A DNA stretch of 64,000 nt from Mediterranea massiliensis (GTDB taxonomy: Bacteria; Bacteroidota; Bacteroidia; Bacteroidales; Bacteroidaceae), in assembly GCA_015060695.1 (NCBI GenBank), contig SUYA01000005.1, forward strand, positions 1-64,000. The letters run 5' to 3'. The notes beneath the pieces are model-generated. The model worked only from the letters and a program-made list of their open reading frames with translations. It searched no databases and was not told where the DNA came from. Of the stretch, positions 1 through 9,598 are shown piece by piece. Positions within the stretch are counted from its first letter, which is position 1. Each line of letters begins with the position of its first letter. The translations under genes were made by a program, and so were the position numbers.

Positions 1-75
1 CCCATTCCGAACAGAGAAGTTAAGCCCGTTCACGCCGATGGTACTGCGTAACAGTGGGAGAGTAGGTAGTCGCCG
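1..75 (+). rRNA. rrf: 5S ribosomal RNA, 3' part
   Basis: The first bases match the conserved 3' two-thirds of bacterial 5S rRNA, including the CCATTCCGAACAGAGAAGTT segment and the closing GAGAGTAGGTAGTCGCCG. The 5' end lies outside the window, so an rRNA operon reads into it from the left. The 3' end at about 75 is placed where the T-run begins. Confidence 0.93.
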
Positions 76-86
76 TTTTTTTTCTG

Positions 87-124
87 AGCCTCTGTTGTCC
101 GTATGGATGACAGAGGCTTTTTTT
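87..124 (+). terminator. rRNA operon intrinsic terminator
   Basis: GCCTCTGTTGTCC (88-100) pairs with GGATGACAGAGGC (105-117), with two wobble pairs and a four-base loop. Seven T residues follow (118-124). It ends the 5S transcript. The bases from 125 to 297 are AT-rich and I see nothing in them. Confidence 0.9.
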
Positions 125-297
125 ATCTCTATGTGTTTTGTGTGATTTTTATTATTCTGTTTGCTCAAGGATTTATTATGTTGATTTAATGAGTTATATA
201 TTCTTCATTTATTATTCCTTTTAAATACTATTTATTAGTTTTTGCCTTAAGTTTCTTTTAAAATGTTATTTATTTGATTAAAATATTCACGCTTTTG

Positions 298-328
298 TTT
301 GTTTACTCAAATATAATCTATACCTTTG
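298..328 (+). promoter_or_regulatory. leu operon promoter
   Basis: A -33 box TTTG (298-301) and a -7 box TACCTTTG (321-328) are separated by 19 bases, the spacing expected for the major Bacteroides sigma factor. Transcription would start near 335, giving a leader of about 190 nt before leuA that contains the leader peptide and the attenuator. Confidence 0.8.
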
Positions 329-356
329 CATGGTTTTAAGATATTTAACAGCAGAA

Positions 357-440
357 ATGATTTTGAATTTTACATATATATTGTTGTGCGGTATTATTAT
401 TCTACTATCTATTGTTAGTGGAAGTGGGGGTTATGCATAA
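357..440 (+). CDS. leuL: leu operon leader peptide (attenuator peptide)
   Basis: A 27-codon ORF starts at ATG 357 and stops at TAA 438-440, about 22 bases after the predicted transcription start. Twelve of its first 20 residues are branched-chain: six Ile, five Leu and one Val. They include the dense run IIILLSIV at codons 13-20 (393-416). The rest is SGSGGYA. It precedes a terminator and the leu genes, the arrangement of classical amino-acid attenuator peptides. Slow decoding of the Ile/Leu/Val codons would hold a ribosome just upstream of the antiterminator arm at 418-430. No strong ribosome binding site is visible, which is normal for this phylum. The product is probably not functional as a protein. 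Confidence 0.8.
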   Translation: MILNFTYILLCGIIILLSIVSGSGGYA

Positions 441-484
441 ACGTATATGATGTTATTTTGTAAATGAACCTTTCTCACTTCCAT
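418..484 (+). promoter_or_regulatory. leu antiterminator pairing
   Basis: GGAAGTG at 420-426 is complementary to CACTTCC at 476-482. With flanking G-U and Watson-Crick pairs the helix extends to 13 consecutive pairs (418-430 with 472-484). Its 3' strand covers part of the 5' arm and the loop of the terminator at 467-500, so the two structures exclude each other. A ribosome on the stop codon (438-440) would cover 418-430 and favour termination. One stalled at 393-416 would leave that arm mostly free and favour read-through. Confidence 0.72.
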
Positions 485-500
485 GTGTGAAAGGTTTTTT
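467..500 (+). terminator. leu attenuator terminator
   Basis: AACCTTTC (467-474) pairs with GAAAGGTT (489-496). After one T-T mismatch, CAC (476-478) pairs with GTG (485-487) around a TTCCAT loop. The stem runs into a T-tract at 495-500. It lies between the leader peptide and leuA, so it can only regulate leuA read-through. Confidence 0.8.
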
Positions 501-524
501 CTTTATAGATTAAATTTTGAATGT

Positions 525-2021
525 ATGAGTGATAGATTATTTATTTTTGACACGACACTTCGTGATGGTGAACAAGTCCCAGGTTGCCAATTAAATACGA
601 TAGAAAAGATACAAGTAGCAAAACATTTGGAATTATTGGGTGTAGATGTTATTGAAGCAGGTTTCCCTATTTCTAGTCCTGGTGATTATAATTCAGTAAT
701 TGAAATCTCTAAGGCAGTTACATGGCCAACTATATGTGCATTAACCCGTGCAATTCAGAAAGATATTGATGTGGCTGTTGATGCATTGCGTTATGCGAAG
801 CATAAACGTATTCATACTGGTATAGGAACTTCTGATTCGCATATTAAATATAAATTCAATACTAATCGTGATGAAATTATAGAGAGGGCAGTTTCTGCTG
901 TTAAATATGCTCGTCGCTATGTTGATGATGTTGAATTTTACGCTGAAGATGCCGGACGCACTGACAATGAATACTTAGCCCGTGTAATAGAAGCAGTTAT
1001 AAAAGCAGGTGCTACTGTTGTTAATATTCCAGATACAACAGGTTATTGTTTGCCTTCAGAGTATGGTGATAAGATTAGATATTTGATGGAGCATGTAGAT
1101 GGAATTCATAAAGCTGTTGTTTCAACTCATTGTCATAATGATTTGGGTATGGCAACGGCTAACACTATAGCTGCTGTATTGAATGGAGCACGTCAAGTTG
1201 AAGTTACTATTAATGGTATTGGTGAACGTGCTGGTAATACGGCTCTTGAAGAGATTGCTATGATTATTAGATGCCATAAAGACATTGATATAGAAACAAA
1301 TATAAATACACAAAAAATATATCCCACAAGTCGTTTAGTAAGTTCTTTAATGAATATGCCTGTGCAACCTAATAAGGCTATTGTTGGACGTAATGCTTTT
1401 GCGCATTCATCGGGCATTCATCAAGATGGTGTATTAAAAAATGTTCAGACCTATGAGATTATTGATCCGAAGGATGTAGGTATTGATGATAATAGTATTG
1501 TGTTGACAGCTCGTAGTGGTCGCGCCGCGTTGAAAAATCGTTTGCATGTATTAGGAGTACACCTTGAGCAAGAAGCTTTGGATAAAGTTTATGAAGAGTT
1601 TTTGAGGTTAGCAGATAAAAAGAAAGATATTAATGATGATGATATTTTATTGTTGGCTGGTGCAGATCGCACTAAAAATCATCGTATTAAGTTGGATTAT
1701 CTGCAAGTAACGAGTGGAGTCGGTGTGCAGTCGGTAGCTAGTCTTGGTTTAAATATTTCTGGTGAGAAATTTGAAGCATGTGCCAGTGGTAATGGACCTG
1801 TAGATGCTGCAATAAAAGCATTGAAGAAAATTATTGACCGTCATATGGTGTTAAAAGAATTTACTATTCAGGCAATTAGTAAAGGCAGCGATGATATGGG
1901 TAAAGTACATATGCAGGTAGAATATGATGGACGTGTCTTTTATGGATTCGGTGCAAATACCGATATAATAGCAGCATCAGTAGAAGCCTATATAGATTGT
2001 ATTAATAAGTTTAATGTATAA
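525..2021 (+). CDS. leuA: 2-isopropylmalate synthase
   Basis: 498 residues. It condenses acetyl-CoA with 2-oxoisovalerate, the first committed step of leucine synthesis. The DTTLRDGEQ active-site motif is at about residues 9-17. The [12 protein letters not shown] metal-binding/signature segment is near 205, and the C-terminal LeuA regulatory domain includes [13 protein letters not shown] chose ATG 525 because the in-frame ATG at 483 sits in the attenuator terminator loop and would add 14 residues unlike the family. It leads a five-gene operon, with leuC starting 7 bases after the stop. Leucine feedback inhibition is known for the family; here transcriptional attenuation is also likely. Confidence 0.95.
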   Translation: MSDRLFIFDTTLRDGEQVPGCQLNTIEKIQVAKHLELLGVDVIEAGFPISSPGDYNSVIEISKAVTWPTICALTRAIQKDIDVAVDALRYAKHKRIHTGIGTSDSHIKYKFNTNRDEIIERAVSAVKYARRYVDDVEFYAEDAGRTDNEYLARVIEAVIKAGATVVNIPDTTGYCLPSEYGDKIRYLMEHVDGIHKAVVSTHCHNDLGMATANTIAAVLNGARQVEVTINGIGERAGNTALEEIAMIIRCHKDIDIETNINTQKIYPTSRLVSSLMNMPVQPNKAIVGRNAFAHSSGIHQDGVLKNVQTYEIIDPKDVGIDDNSIVLTARSGRAALKNRLHVLGVHLEQEALDKVYEEFLRLADKKKDINDDDILLLAGADRTKNHRIKLDYLQVTSGVGVQSVASLGLNISGEKFEACASGNGPVDAAIKALKKIIDRHMVLKEFTIQAISKGSDDMGKVHMQVEYDGRVFYGFGANTDIIAASVEAYIDCINKFNV

Positions 2022-2028
2022 TATTATT

Positions 2029-3423
2029 ATGAAAACATTGTTTGATAAGATTTGGGATTCTCATGTTGTGCAGCAGATAGAAGATGGCCCAACACAACTT
2101 TATATAGATAGATTGTATTGTCATGAGGTAACCAGTCCACAAGCATTTGCTGGGTTGCGCGCAAGGGGGTTGAAGTGTTTTCGCCCAGAAAAGATAATCT
2201 GCATGCCAGACCATAATACTCCTACTCATGACCAAGATAAGCCAATTGTTGATCCAATCAGTAAGACACAAGTAGATACTTTAGCAAATAATGCAGCAGA
2301 TTTTGGATTGACCCACTTTGGGATGATGCATCCTAATAACGGGATTATTCATGTTGTAGGCCCTGAAAGAGGATTGACATTACCAGGTATGACTGTTGTT
2401 TGTGGAGATTCACACACTTCTACCCATGGTGCTATGGGAGCTGTTGCTTTTGGTATCGGCACTTCAGAAGTAGAAATGGTAATGGCTTCTCAGTGTATTC
2501 TTCAGTCTCGTCCTAAAACAATGCGTATTACTATAAACGGTCAATTAGGGAAAGGCGTAACAGCTAAAGATTTAGCATTATATTTAATGTCGCAATTAAC
2601 AACCAGTGGTGCTACAGGATATTTTATTGAGTATGCGGGTGAAGCAGTTCGTTCATTGTCTATGGAAGGACGTCTAACATTGTGTAACTTGTCTATTGAG
2701 ATGGGAGCACGAGGTGGTATGATTGCCCCTGATGAGATAACTTTTAATTATATTAAAGGGCGTGATTATGCTCCGAAAGGAATAGAATGGGAGAAAGCTG
2801 TTGAAAAATGGAAAAATTTAAAGAGCGACGAGGATGCTATCTTTGATAAAGAATTCCTATTTAATGCAGTTGATATAGAACCAATGATAACTTATGGAAC
2901 AAATCCGGGAATGGGAATAGGGATAACCCAATTTATTCCTTCTCTTGAAGAAATGAGTGAAGTTGCACAGATATCGTTTAAAAAGGCTTTAGATTATATG
3001 GGTTTTGTACCGGCTGAGTCCTTATTAGGCAAAAAGATTGATTATGTATTTTTGGGCGCTTGTACTAATGGACGTATAGAAGATTTTCGTGCATTTTCTT
3101 CTATTGTAAAAGGACGAAAGAAAGCAGCAGATGTAGTTGCTTGGTTAGTACCCGGTTCGTGGATGGTTGATGCTCAAATTCGTAAAGAAGGTTTAGATAA
3201 AATTTTGGAAGAAGCTGGATTTGAAATTAGACAACCTGGTTGTTCTGCCTGTTTGGCAATGAATGATGATAAAATTCCGGCAGGAAAATATTGCATCTCT
3301 ACATCAAATCGTAATTTTGAGGGGCGTCAAGGACCAGGGGCACGTACCATTTTAGTTTCTCCACTTGTGGCAGCAGCAGCTGCTGTTACAGGGGTTATTA
3401 CAGATCCAAGAGAATTAATGTAA
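2029..3423 (+). CDS. leuC: 3-isopropylmalate dehydratase large subunit
   Basis: 464 residues, full length for LeuC. With LeuD it isomerises 2-isopropylmalate to 3-isopropylmalate using a [4Fe-4S] cluster. Cluster cysteines are visible in GACTNGR (about residue 345) and in GCSACLAMN (about 404 and 407). The N-terminal motifs DHNTPT and [10 protein letters not shown] are typical of the aconitase family. I chose ATG 2029 because it follows the leuA stop closely and gives the usual start [12 protein letters not shown]; a start at 2014 would overlap leuA. In citramalate pathways the same enzyme also processes citramalate, relevant to the second synthase in this operon. Confidence 0.95.
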   Translation: MKTLFDKIWDSHVVQQIEDGPTQLYIDRLYCHEVTSPQAFAGLRARGLKCFRPEKIICMPDHNTPTHDQDKPIVDPISKTQVDTLANNAADFGLTHFGMMHPNNGIIHVVGPERGLTLPGMTVVCGDSHTSTHGAMGAVAFGIGTSEVEMVMASQCILQSRPKTMRITINGQLGKGVTAKDLALYLMSQLTTSGATGYFIEYAGEAVRSLSMEGRLTLCNLSIEMGARGGMIAPDEITFNYIKGRDYAPKGIEWEKAVEKWKNLKSDEDAIFDKEFLFNAVDIEPMITYGTNPGMGIGITQFIPSLEEMSEVAQISFKKALDYMGFVPAESLLGKKIDYVFLGACTNGRIEDFRAFSSIVKGRKKAADVVAWLVPGSWMVDAQIRKEGLDKILEEAGFEIRQPGCSACLAMNDDKIPAGKYCISTSNRNFEGRQGPGARTILVSPLVAAAAAVTGVITDPRELM

Positions 3424-3434
3424 ACACTGACTAT

Positions 3435-4031
3435 ATGAAGCAAAAATTTGATATTATAACTAGTACTTGTATTCCTCTTCCATTGGAAAATGTGGATACT
3501 GATCAAATTATTCCGGCTCGTTTCTTGAAAGCAACTACCAAAGAGGAAAAATTCTTTGGTGATAATTTGTTTCGTGATTGGCGTTACTTGCCCGATGGTT
3601 CTTTGAATAAAGATTTTGTATTGAATAATCCTACTTATAGCGGTTGTATTTTGGTTGCCGGAAAGAATTTTGGTAGCGGAAGCAGTCGTGAACATGCCGC
3701 ATGGGCCATAGCCGGTTATGGCTTTCGCGTAGTAATAAGTAGTTTTTTTGCAGATATTCATAAAAATAATGAATTGAATAATTTTGTACTTCCTGTTGTG
3801 GTCAGCGAATCCTTTTTAGCTGAATTGTTCTCATCGATAGCAGATAATCCAAAAACGGAAGTAGAGGTGAATTTGCCTACTCAAACAGTTACTAATAAGG
3901 CTACAGGCAGATGCGAAATATTTGAAATAAATGCCTATAAAAAATATTGTTTGATGAATGCATTGGATGATATAGATTTCTTGGTGCAAAATAAAAATAA
4001 GATAGAAGCCTACGAGCATGAAAAAGCGTAA
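3435..4031 (+). CDS. leuD: 3-isopropylmalate dehydratase small subunit
   Basis: 198 residues, the swivel-domain partner of LeuC. Signature segments are NVDTDQIIPARFLK near residue 20 and GSGSSREHAAWAI near 80, which bind the substrate carboxylates. It lies 11 bases after leuC. Its last 14 bases overlap the start of the next synthase, so the two genes are probably translationally coupled. Confidence 0.95.
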   Translation: MKQKFDIITSTCIPLPLENVDTDQIIPARFLKATTKEEKFFGDNLFRDWRYLPDGSLNKDFVLNNPTYSGCILVAGKNFGSGSSREHAAWAIAGYGFRVVISSFFADIHKNNELNNFVLPVVVSESFLAELFSSIADNPKTEVEVNLPTQTVTNKATGRCEIFEINAYKKYCLMNALDDIDFLVQNKNKIEAYEHEKA

Positions 4032-5547
4032 GATTGAAATAATGGACACTACGCTTCGCGATGGCGAACAGACCAGCGGCGTTTCGTTTGTTCCTCATGA
4101 AAAATTGATGATAGCCCGTTTATTGCTTGAAGAGTTACAAGTCGATAGAGTAGAAGTTGGTTCTGCCAGAGTTTCTAATGGTGAACATGATGCGGTGAAA
4201 ATGATTTGTGATTGGGCTAAACGACATGACATGCTTTCTAAAGTAGAGGTCCTAGGATTTGTTGATGGAACTTTGTCGGTAGATTGGATTGCTTCTACAG
4301 GTTGTAGAGTCATTAATTTGCTTTGCAAAGGTTCGTTGAAGCATTGTACGTGCCAACTAAAAAAAACTCCTACTGAGCATATCTCTGATGTTGTGCAGGT
4401 CGTGAAGTATGCCACTCAAAAAGGGTTAGAAGTAAATGTATATTTGGAGGATTGGAGTAATGGAATGAAAGATTCTCCAGAATACATTTTTCAGCTGATG
4501 GATGTATTTATACAAACGGAAATAAAGCGCTATATGTTGCCCGATACTTTGGGCGTACTAAATCCGTTACAAGTGATAGAGTATATGCGTAAAATGCTGA
4601 AACGTTATCCTAACGTTCATTTTGATTTTCATGCACATAATGATTATGACTTGGCTGTTTCTAACGTCTTGGCGGCGGTTCTTAGTGGTTGTCGAGGATT
4701 GCATACAACTATTAATGGTTTAGGTGAGAGGGCCGGAAATGCTCCTCTTGCCAGTGTACAGGCCATATTGAAAGATCATTTTGATGCCATTACCAATATT
4801 GACGAGAGCCGTTTGAACGAAGTTAGTCGCATTGTCGAATCATATAGTGGCATTGCAATTCCTGTCAACAAACCCATCGTAGGCGAAAATGTATTTACGC
4901 AAGTGGCTGGTGTACACGCTGATGGAGATAATAAAGAAAACCTATATTGTAATGATCTTCTTCCTGAACGTTTTGGACGAAAACGTGAATATGCTTTGGG
5001 AAAGACTAGTGGAAAGGCTAATATACGTAAGAATTTAGAGGATTTGGGACTTGATTTGGATGAAGAATCTATGCGTAAAGTCACTGAAAGAATCATTCAG
5101 TTAGGCGATAAGAAAGAACTTGTTACTCCTGAAGATTTGCCCTACATAGTTAGTGATGTACTCAAACACAATGTACAAGAAGAACGAGTTAAATTGAAAA
5201 GCTATATTGTGAATTTGGCTTATGGCCTAAAACCAATGGCTACATTGAAAATAGAAATTAATGGAAAGGAATATGAGGAGAGCTCTAGTGGAGATGGTCA
5301 ATACGATGCTTTTGTACGGGCTCTTCGCAAAGTGTATCAAAAGACACTAGGGCGTAATTTTCCTATGCTTACTAATTATGCAGTTACAATTCCTCCCGGA
5401 GGACGTACAGATGCTTTTGTGCAAACAATTATTACTTGGAATTTTAATAATAAAGAATTTCGTACCCGTGGCCTCGATGGAGACCAGACTGAAGCTGCCA
5501 TTAAGGCAACAGTGAAAATGTTGAATTTGATAGAAAAAGAATTCTAA
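4018..5547 (+). CDS. second LeuA-family synthase (citramalate synthase candidate)
   Basis: 509 residues in the 2-isopropylmalate/homocitrate/citramalate synthase family. The motif [12 protein letters not shown] is at about residues 10-21, HFHAHNDYDLAVSN is near 203, and there is a C-terminal LeuA-type regulatory domain with SSGDGQYDAFVRAL. It is clearly diverged from the LeuA at 525. It overlaps leuD by 14 bases and lies between leuD and leuB. Because LeuCD and LeuB also act in the citramalate route from pyruvate to 2-oxobutyrate, an isoleucine-forming citramalate synthase is the best guess, and the Ile-rich leader peptide supports it. A second isopropylmalate synthase is possible. Substrate choice cannot be read reliably from sequence alone. 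Confidence 0.85.
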   Translation: MKKRKIEIMDTTLRDGEQTSGVSFVPHEKLMIARLLLEELQVDRVEVGSARVSNGEHDAVKMICDWAKRHDMLSKVEVLGFVDGTLSVDWIASTGCRVINLLCKGSLKHCTCQLKKTPTEHISDVVQVVKYATQKGLEVNVYLEDWSNGMKDSPEYIFQLMDVFIQTEIKRYMLPDTLGVLNPLQVIEYMRKMLKRYPNVHFDFHAHNDYDLAVSNVLAAVLSGCRGLHTTINGLGERAGNAPLASVQAILKDHFDAITNIDESRLNEVSRIVESYSGIAIPVNKPIVGENVFTQVAGVHADGDNKENLYCNDLLPERFGRKREYALGKTSGKANIRKNLEDLGLDLDEESMRKVTERIIQLGDKKELVTPEDLPYIVSDVLKHNVQEERVKLKSYIVNLAYGLKPMATLKIEINGKEYEESSSGDGQYDAFVRALRKVYQKTLGRNFPMLTNYAVTIPPGGRTDAFVQTIITWNFNNKEFRTRGLDGDQTEAAIKATVKMLNLIEKEF

Positions 5548-5564
5548 AATAAAGAGTATAAGTT

Positions 5565-6623
5565 ATGAATTTAAAAATTGCAGTGTTGGCTGGTGACGGT
5601 ATCGGCCCTGAAATATCCGCTGTTGGCGTAGATGTAATGACCGCCGTATGTAATAAATTTGGGCATGAAGTACATTATGAATATGCTCTTTGTGGTGCTC
5701 ATGCTATTGATGAAGTAGGAGATCCCTTCCCGGAAGTCACTTACGAAATCTGTAAGCGAGCAGATGCGGTACTTTTTTCTGCAGTAGGTGATCCTAAGTA
5801 TGATAATAATCCGGTTATCAAGGTGCGTCCTGAACAGGGGTTATTGGCCATGAGGAAAAAGTTGGGACTTTTTGCAAATATTCGTCCTATACAAACATTT
5901 AAATGCCTGATTCACAAATCGCCTCTACGTGAAGAAGTCGTGGCAAATGCCGATTTTGTATGCATACGTGAGCTGACAGGTGGTATGTATTTTGGCGAAA
6001 AATATCAAGACAACGACAAAGCGTATGATACCAATTACTACACTCGCATTGAGATAGAACGTATATTGAAAGTAGGATATGAATATGCTTTGAAACGAAA
6101 AAAACATCTTACTGTTGTTGATAAGGCCAATGTATTGGCATCTTCTCGGTTGTGGAGACAGATAGCTCAAGAGATGGCATTACAACATCCTGAAGTTACT
6201 ACCGATTATATGTATGTTGACAATGCGGCAATGAAAATGATTCAAGAACCGACATTTTTTGATGTAATAGTTACAGAAAACACATTTGGAGATATATTGA
6301 CAGATGAAGCTTCTGTTATCAGTGGTTCTATGGGATTACTTCCTTCGGCTTCTACAGGTGAAAGTACTCCTGTGTTTGAACCCATTCATGGTAGTTGGCC
6401 ACAAGCCAAAGGACTGAATATAGCCAATCCTTTGGCGCAAATTCTTTCGGTAGCCATGTTGTTTGAGTATTTTAATCTGAATAAAGAAGCTGCTCTTGTT
6501 CGAGAAGCTGTTGATGCCAGTCTCGATGCAAATGTACGAACTCCTGAAATACAAATTGAAGGAGGCGATAAATATGGTACTAAAGAAGTGGGTAGATGGA
6601 TAGTCGATTATATTAATAGCTGA
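5565..6623 (+). CDS. leuB: 3-isopropylmalate dehydrogenase
   Basis: 352 residues, full length. It oxidises and decarboxylates 3-isopropylmalate with NAD to 2-oxoisocaproate. The start [15 protein letters not shown] is the family N-terminus. The substrate/metal motif appears as [20 protein letters not shown] near residues 227-246, followed by [11 protein letters not shown] and IANPLA. It begins 17 bases after the preceding synthase and ends the operon; a terminator follows at 6644. Confidence 0.95.
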   Translation: MNLKIAVLAGDGIGPEISAVGVDVMTAVCNKFGHEVHYEYALCGAHAIDEVGDPFPEVTYEICKRADAVLFSAVGDPKYDNNPVIKVRPEQGLLAMRKKLGLFANIRPIQTFKCLIHKSPLREEVVANADFVCIRELTGGMYFGEKYQDNDKAYDTNYYTRIEIERILKVGYEYALKRKKHLTVVDKANVLASSRLWRQIAQEMALQHPEVTTDYMYVDNAAMKMIQEPTFFDVIVTENTFGDILTDEASVISGSMGLLPSASTGESTPVFEPIHGSWPQAKGLNIANPLAQILSVAMLFEYFNLNKEAALVREAVDASLDANVRTPEIQIEGGDKYGTKEVGRWIVDYINS

Positions 6624-6643
6624 TTTTATTTTAATAGAATTTG

Positions 6644-6685
6644 ATGCCCTTAATTGTTTTTTAGAGAACTTTTAAGGGCATTTTT
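6644..6685 (+). terminator. leu operon terminator
   Basis: ATGCCCTTAA (6644-6653) pairs perfectly with TTAAGGGCAT (6672-6681), followed by TTTT. It sits just after leuB. Confidence 0.85.
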
Positions 6686-6729
6686 GTTTTCTTATTTGTA
6701 GTAATGAGGATATAAAAAAGAAATAGTTG

Positions 6730-6737
6730 TAACTTTG
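6730..6737 (+). promoter_or_regulatory. -7 box for the TPR gene
   Basis: TAACTTTG matches TAnnTTTG; no convincing -33 box is present. It lies 22 bases before ATG 6759 and covers an upstream in-frame ATG at 6735, which argues against that start. Confidence 0.6.
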
Positions 6738-6758
6738 TACCAGAAAATAAGAATAGAA

Positions 6759-7607
6759 ATGAAAAGATATATCTCCTTGATAGTCATCTGTTGCTTTACA
6801 TGGTTATCAGTTTTTTCGCAAACATATCAAGAATTGGTTGAAAAATCGATAGAGGCTGCAGAACAAGATAGTTTGATACGTGCCGAAGAATATATCCATC
6901 AAGCTTTGAAGCTAGAGCCAGATAATGTGCATAATACGCTATTGTTCTCTAATTTGGGAACTATCCAGCGTAAACGGCATCGTTATGAACAAGCTGTAGA
7001 GTCATATACTTATGCTTTAAATTTGGCTCCGAAGGCCATTCCGATTTTACTTAACAGAGCCACCCTTTATATGGAAATGCGAAGAGAGGATCAGGCACGT
7101 GTTGATTATTCTTTAGTTTTGGATTTGGATGCAAATAATCAAGAAGCATTGCTGATGCGTGCTTATATCTTGATGCAGCAGCGTAATTATAAGGACGCAC
7201 GACTTGATTATGAACGCTTGCTGAAATTGAATCCACATAGTTATAACGGTCGATTAGGATTTGCTACATTATTGCAGAAAGAGGCTAAATATAATGAAGC
7301 TTTAGCAATTATCAGTGGTATGATAACCGAAGGAAATGATCAACGTAATTGGGATAACAGAGAGCAAGCTATGTTGTATGTCGCTCGTGCAGGTATCGAA
7401 AATGATCAAGCGCATTCAGAGATGGCATTACTCGATTTGGAAGAGGCTATCAAGTTAGATCCTAATTTGTCGGATATTTATTTGATGCGGGGTCAGATAT
7501 ATCTTTCATTGCGTCGTGGCGCATTGGCCGAAAAAGACTTTATGACTTGTGTCAAGTTAGGTATTCCTATGTCCGATATGCGTGAATTAATTCGTCAATG
7601 CAAGTAG
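6759..7607 (+). CDS. secreted tetratricopeptide repeat protein
   Basis: 282 residues. Start MKRYISLIVICCFTWLSVFSQ is a signal peptide, so the protein is periplasmic or envelope-attached. From about residue 25 onward it consists of TPR-type helical repeats (for example YEQAVESYTYALNLAPKAIPILLNRATL, shown here only by its key residues Y, A, A, P), suggesting a scaffold for protein contacts. I chose ATG 6759 because the upstream ATG at 6735 lies in the promoter. No enzymatic motif is visible. It converges on recQ with a gap of only two bases, so neither gene has its own intergenic terminator. Confidence 0.8.
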   Translation: MKRYISLIVICCFTWLSVFSQTYQELVEKSIEAAEQDSLIRAEEYIHQALKLEPDNVHNTLLFSNLGTIQRKRHRYEQAVESYTYALNLAPKAIPILLNRATLYMEMRREDQARVDYSLVLDLDANNQEALLMRAYILMQQRNYKDARLDYERLLKLNPHSYNGRLGFATLLQKEAKYNEALAIISGMITEGNDQRNWDNREQAMLYVARAGIENDQAHSEMALLDLEEAIKLDPNLSDIYLMRGQIYLSLRRGALAEKDFMTCVKLGIPMSDMRELIRQCK

Positions 7608-7609
7608 AT

Positions 7610-9424
7610 TTAGGTGTGTTTTTTGATGACTTCAATGAATTGTTTGCCGTATTTTTTCTTTTTGTATTCACCGATTCCACTGATGTTGCCAAATTCTTCC
7701 AAAGTAGTTGGACATGAAGCGCAAAGTAGATTCAATACTTTGTCTGATAATATAATATAGGCTGGAAGACTTTCTTTCTCGGCCATTTCTTTCCGTAACT
7801 TTCTAAGTGCTTCAAACAACTCGTTATTTTCCATTCGTTCACCTTCAAAAACTATCTGTTTGCTATTCATGGAACCTACTTTGGGTTTACGTTTTTGTTG
7901 TTTGGTTTCTGTTTTTTCCTTATTGATTACCACTAATTGCGCTTTGCTTCTTCCAAACAGGACGTCGCTTCCGATTGTCGTAATTTTTAAATGGTTATTA
8001 TCATTATAAGCAATTTCAAAGAAACCTAATTGCAACATTTGCAGCAGATAGTCTTGCCAATCGCGTGCCGGAATTTCACGTCCAACACCGAATGTCTTTA
8101 ATTTATGATATCCTTTTTCTTGAACTTCAGCCGTTTGATTTCCACGTAGAATTTCAATCAGTACTCTTGTCCCTATTTTTTGTTCTGTTCGCATAATAGC
8201 ACTTAATGCCTTTTGTACGATAATAGTACCATCAAATCTTTGTGGCGGATTCTTGCAGACATCACAATTGCCACACTCTCCACTTCCGGTTTCACCAAAA
8301 TAGTTTAATAAAATGCGGCGACGACAGATGTCTGCTTCGGCATATTGTTGCATGCGTTGTAGCTTTTCATGATTGATGGCCTGTTGTCCGCTTTCGTTGG
8401 CAAATTTGCTCAATAGTATAATGTCGGCCAATGAATAGAACAACAGAGTGTCACTTGCTAATCCGTCGCGTCCGGCACGCCCTATTTCCTGATAGAAACT
8501 TTCAATGCTTTTGGGCAGATTATAATGAATAACCCATCGCACATTGCTTTTATCTATTCCCATTCCAAATGCAATGGTTGCACAAACTACCTGAACACGG
8601 TCGTTTATGAAATCGTTTTGTGCTTCGTTGCGTTGTTTAGCCGACAAACCAGCATGATAAATAGCTGTTTTTATGCCTTGTTTTTGTAGCATCGAAGCCA
8701 CCGATTCGGTTTTATTACGGCTCATACAGTAAATGATGCCGCTTTCGTTCGGACGATTTTGTATAAATCCCAGAATGGCTTTTGTTTTTTCTTTTTGTTG
8801 ATATCCTCGTTTTACTGTCAGACTGAGGTTGGGGCGGTCGAACGATGAAATAAATATTTTTGGATTCTTCAGCTTTAGTTGGGTCACAATGTCTTCGCGG
8901 GTAATTTTATCGGCAGTAGCTGTCAATGCCATCATGGGTACTTCAGGAAACAGTTCTCTCAGTATGCCGAGTTGGGTGTATTCCGGTCGGAAATCATGTC
9001 CCCATTGCGAAACGCAATGGGCTTCATCAATGGCGAAGAGTGAAATTTGCATTTCGCGTAACAAATAGTTTGTTTCACTGAGCAGCTTTTCGGGCGAGAT
9101 ATAAAGAATATTCAATCGGCCCTCGATGCAGGCTCGCTTTATGGCAATATTTTCGGTTTCATCGTTATTGCTGTGCAATGCTTTGGCTGCTATTCCGTTG
9201 GCACATAGTGCATCTACTTGATCCTTCATCAGTGAGATAAGGGGAGATATGACAATAGCTGTTCCTTGTTTTAATAAGGCTGGTATTTGGTAGCAGATTG
9301 ATTTTCCTCCACCGGTAGGCATCAATACCAATGCATCTTTATTGGTCATGATGTGATTGATGATTTCTTTCTGTTGAGGGCGGAAGTTATCGTATCCAAA
9401 ATATTTTTTCAGCGTTTGCAGCAT
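7610..9424 (-). CDS. recQ: ATP-dependent DNA helicase RecQ
   Basis: 604 residues. A 3'-5' superfamily 2 helicase acting in recombination and repair. Walker A PTGGGKS is at 36-42 and the DEAH box IDEAHCVSQWGHDFRPEY is near 130. The RecQ zinc-binding cysteines include GECGNCDVC, and a C-terminal HRDC domain starts near 535. I chose the start MLQTLKKYFGY because an upstream in-frame ATG (9467-9469) lies beyond the predicted -7 box at 9459-9466. The gene is divergent from the AraC-type regulator. Confidence 0.93.
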   Translation of the reverse strand: MLQTLKKYFGYDNFRPQQKEIINHIMTNKDALVLMPTGGGKSICYQIPALLKQGTAIVISPLISLMKDQVDALCANGIAAKALHSNNDETENIAIKRACIEGRLNILYISPEKLLSETNYLLREMQISLFAIDEAHCVSQWGHDFRPEYTQLGILRELFPEVPMMALTATADKITREDIVTQLKLKNPKIFISSFDRPNLSLTVKRGYQQKEKTKAILGFIQNRPNESGIIYCMSRNKTESVASMLQKQGIKTAIYHAGLSAKQRNEAQNDFINDRVQVVCATIAFGMGIDKSNVRWVIHYNLPKSIESFYQEIGRAGRDGLASDTLLFYSLADIILLSKFANESGQQAINHEKLQRMQQYAEADICRRRILLNYFGETGSGECGNCDVCKNPPQRFDGTIIVQKALSAIMRTEQKIGTRVLIEILRGNQTAEVQEKGYHKLKTFGVGREIPARDWQDYLLQMLQLGFFEIAYNDNNHLKITTIGSDVLFGRSKAQLVVINKEKTETKQQKRKPKVGSMNSKQIVFEGERMENNELFEALRKLRKEMAEKESLPAYIILSDKVLNLLCASCPTTLEEFGNISGIGEYKKKKYGKQFIEVIKKHT

Positions 9425-9458
9425 AGAAATGGTGTATAAAAACGTATAAAATTTGTTG

Positions 9459-9466
9459 CAAAGGTA
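9459..9466 (-). promoter_or_regulatory. recQ -7 box
   Basis: On the minus strand this reads TACCTTTG, followed by C. A -33 box is not clear. It lies 35 bases upstream of the chosen recQ start. Confidence 0.6.
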
Positions 9467-9598
9467 CATTAATTCCCTTTTAATGAAAAAATGTGATTAA
9501 AAAAGTTGCGTAAAAGAAAAAAATGTTTGATTTTTGTAGCATTAAGATGGACGGACAAGTTCCGTTTGATTATAAAACCCCTAAAATTAATATATACT

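Noticed and set aside
483..524. In-frame ATG at 483 as leuA start
   Set aside because: It lies in the loop of the attenuator terminator and would add 14 residues not typical of LeuA.
125..524. T-box or riboswitch upstream of leuA
   Set aside because: No T-box sequence or known aptamer core is seen; the leader peptide with terminator/antiterminator explains the region.
9467..9469. Upstream ATG for recQ
   Set aside because: It lies upstream of the predicted -7 box, outside the transcript.
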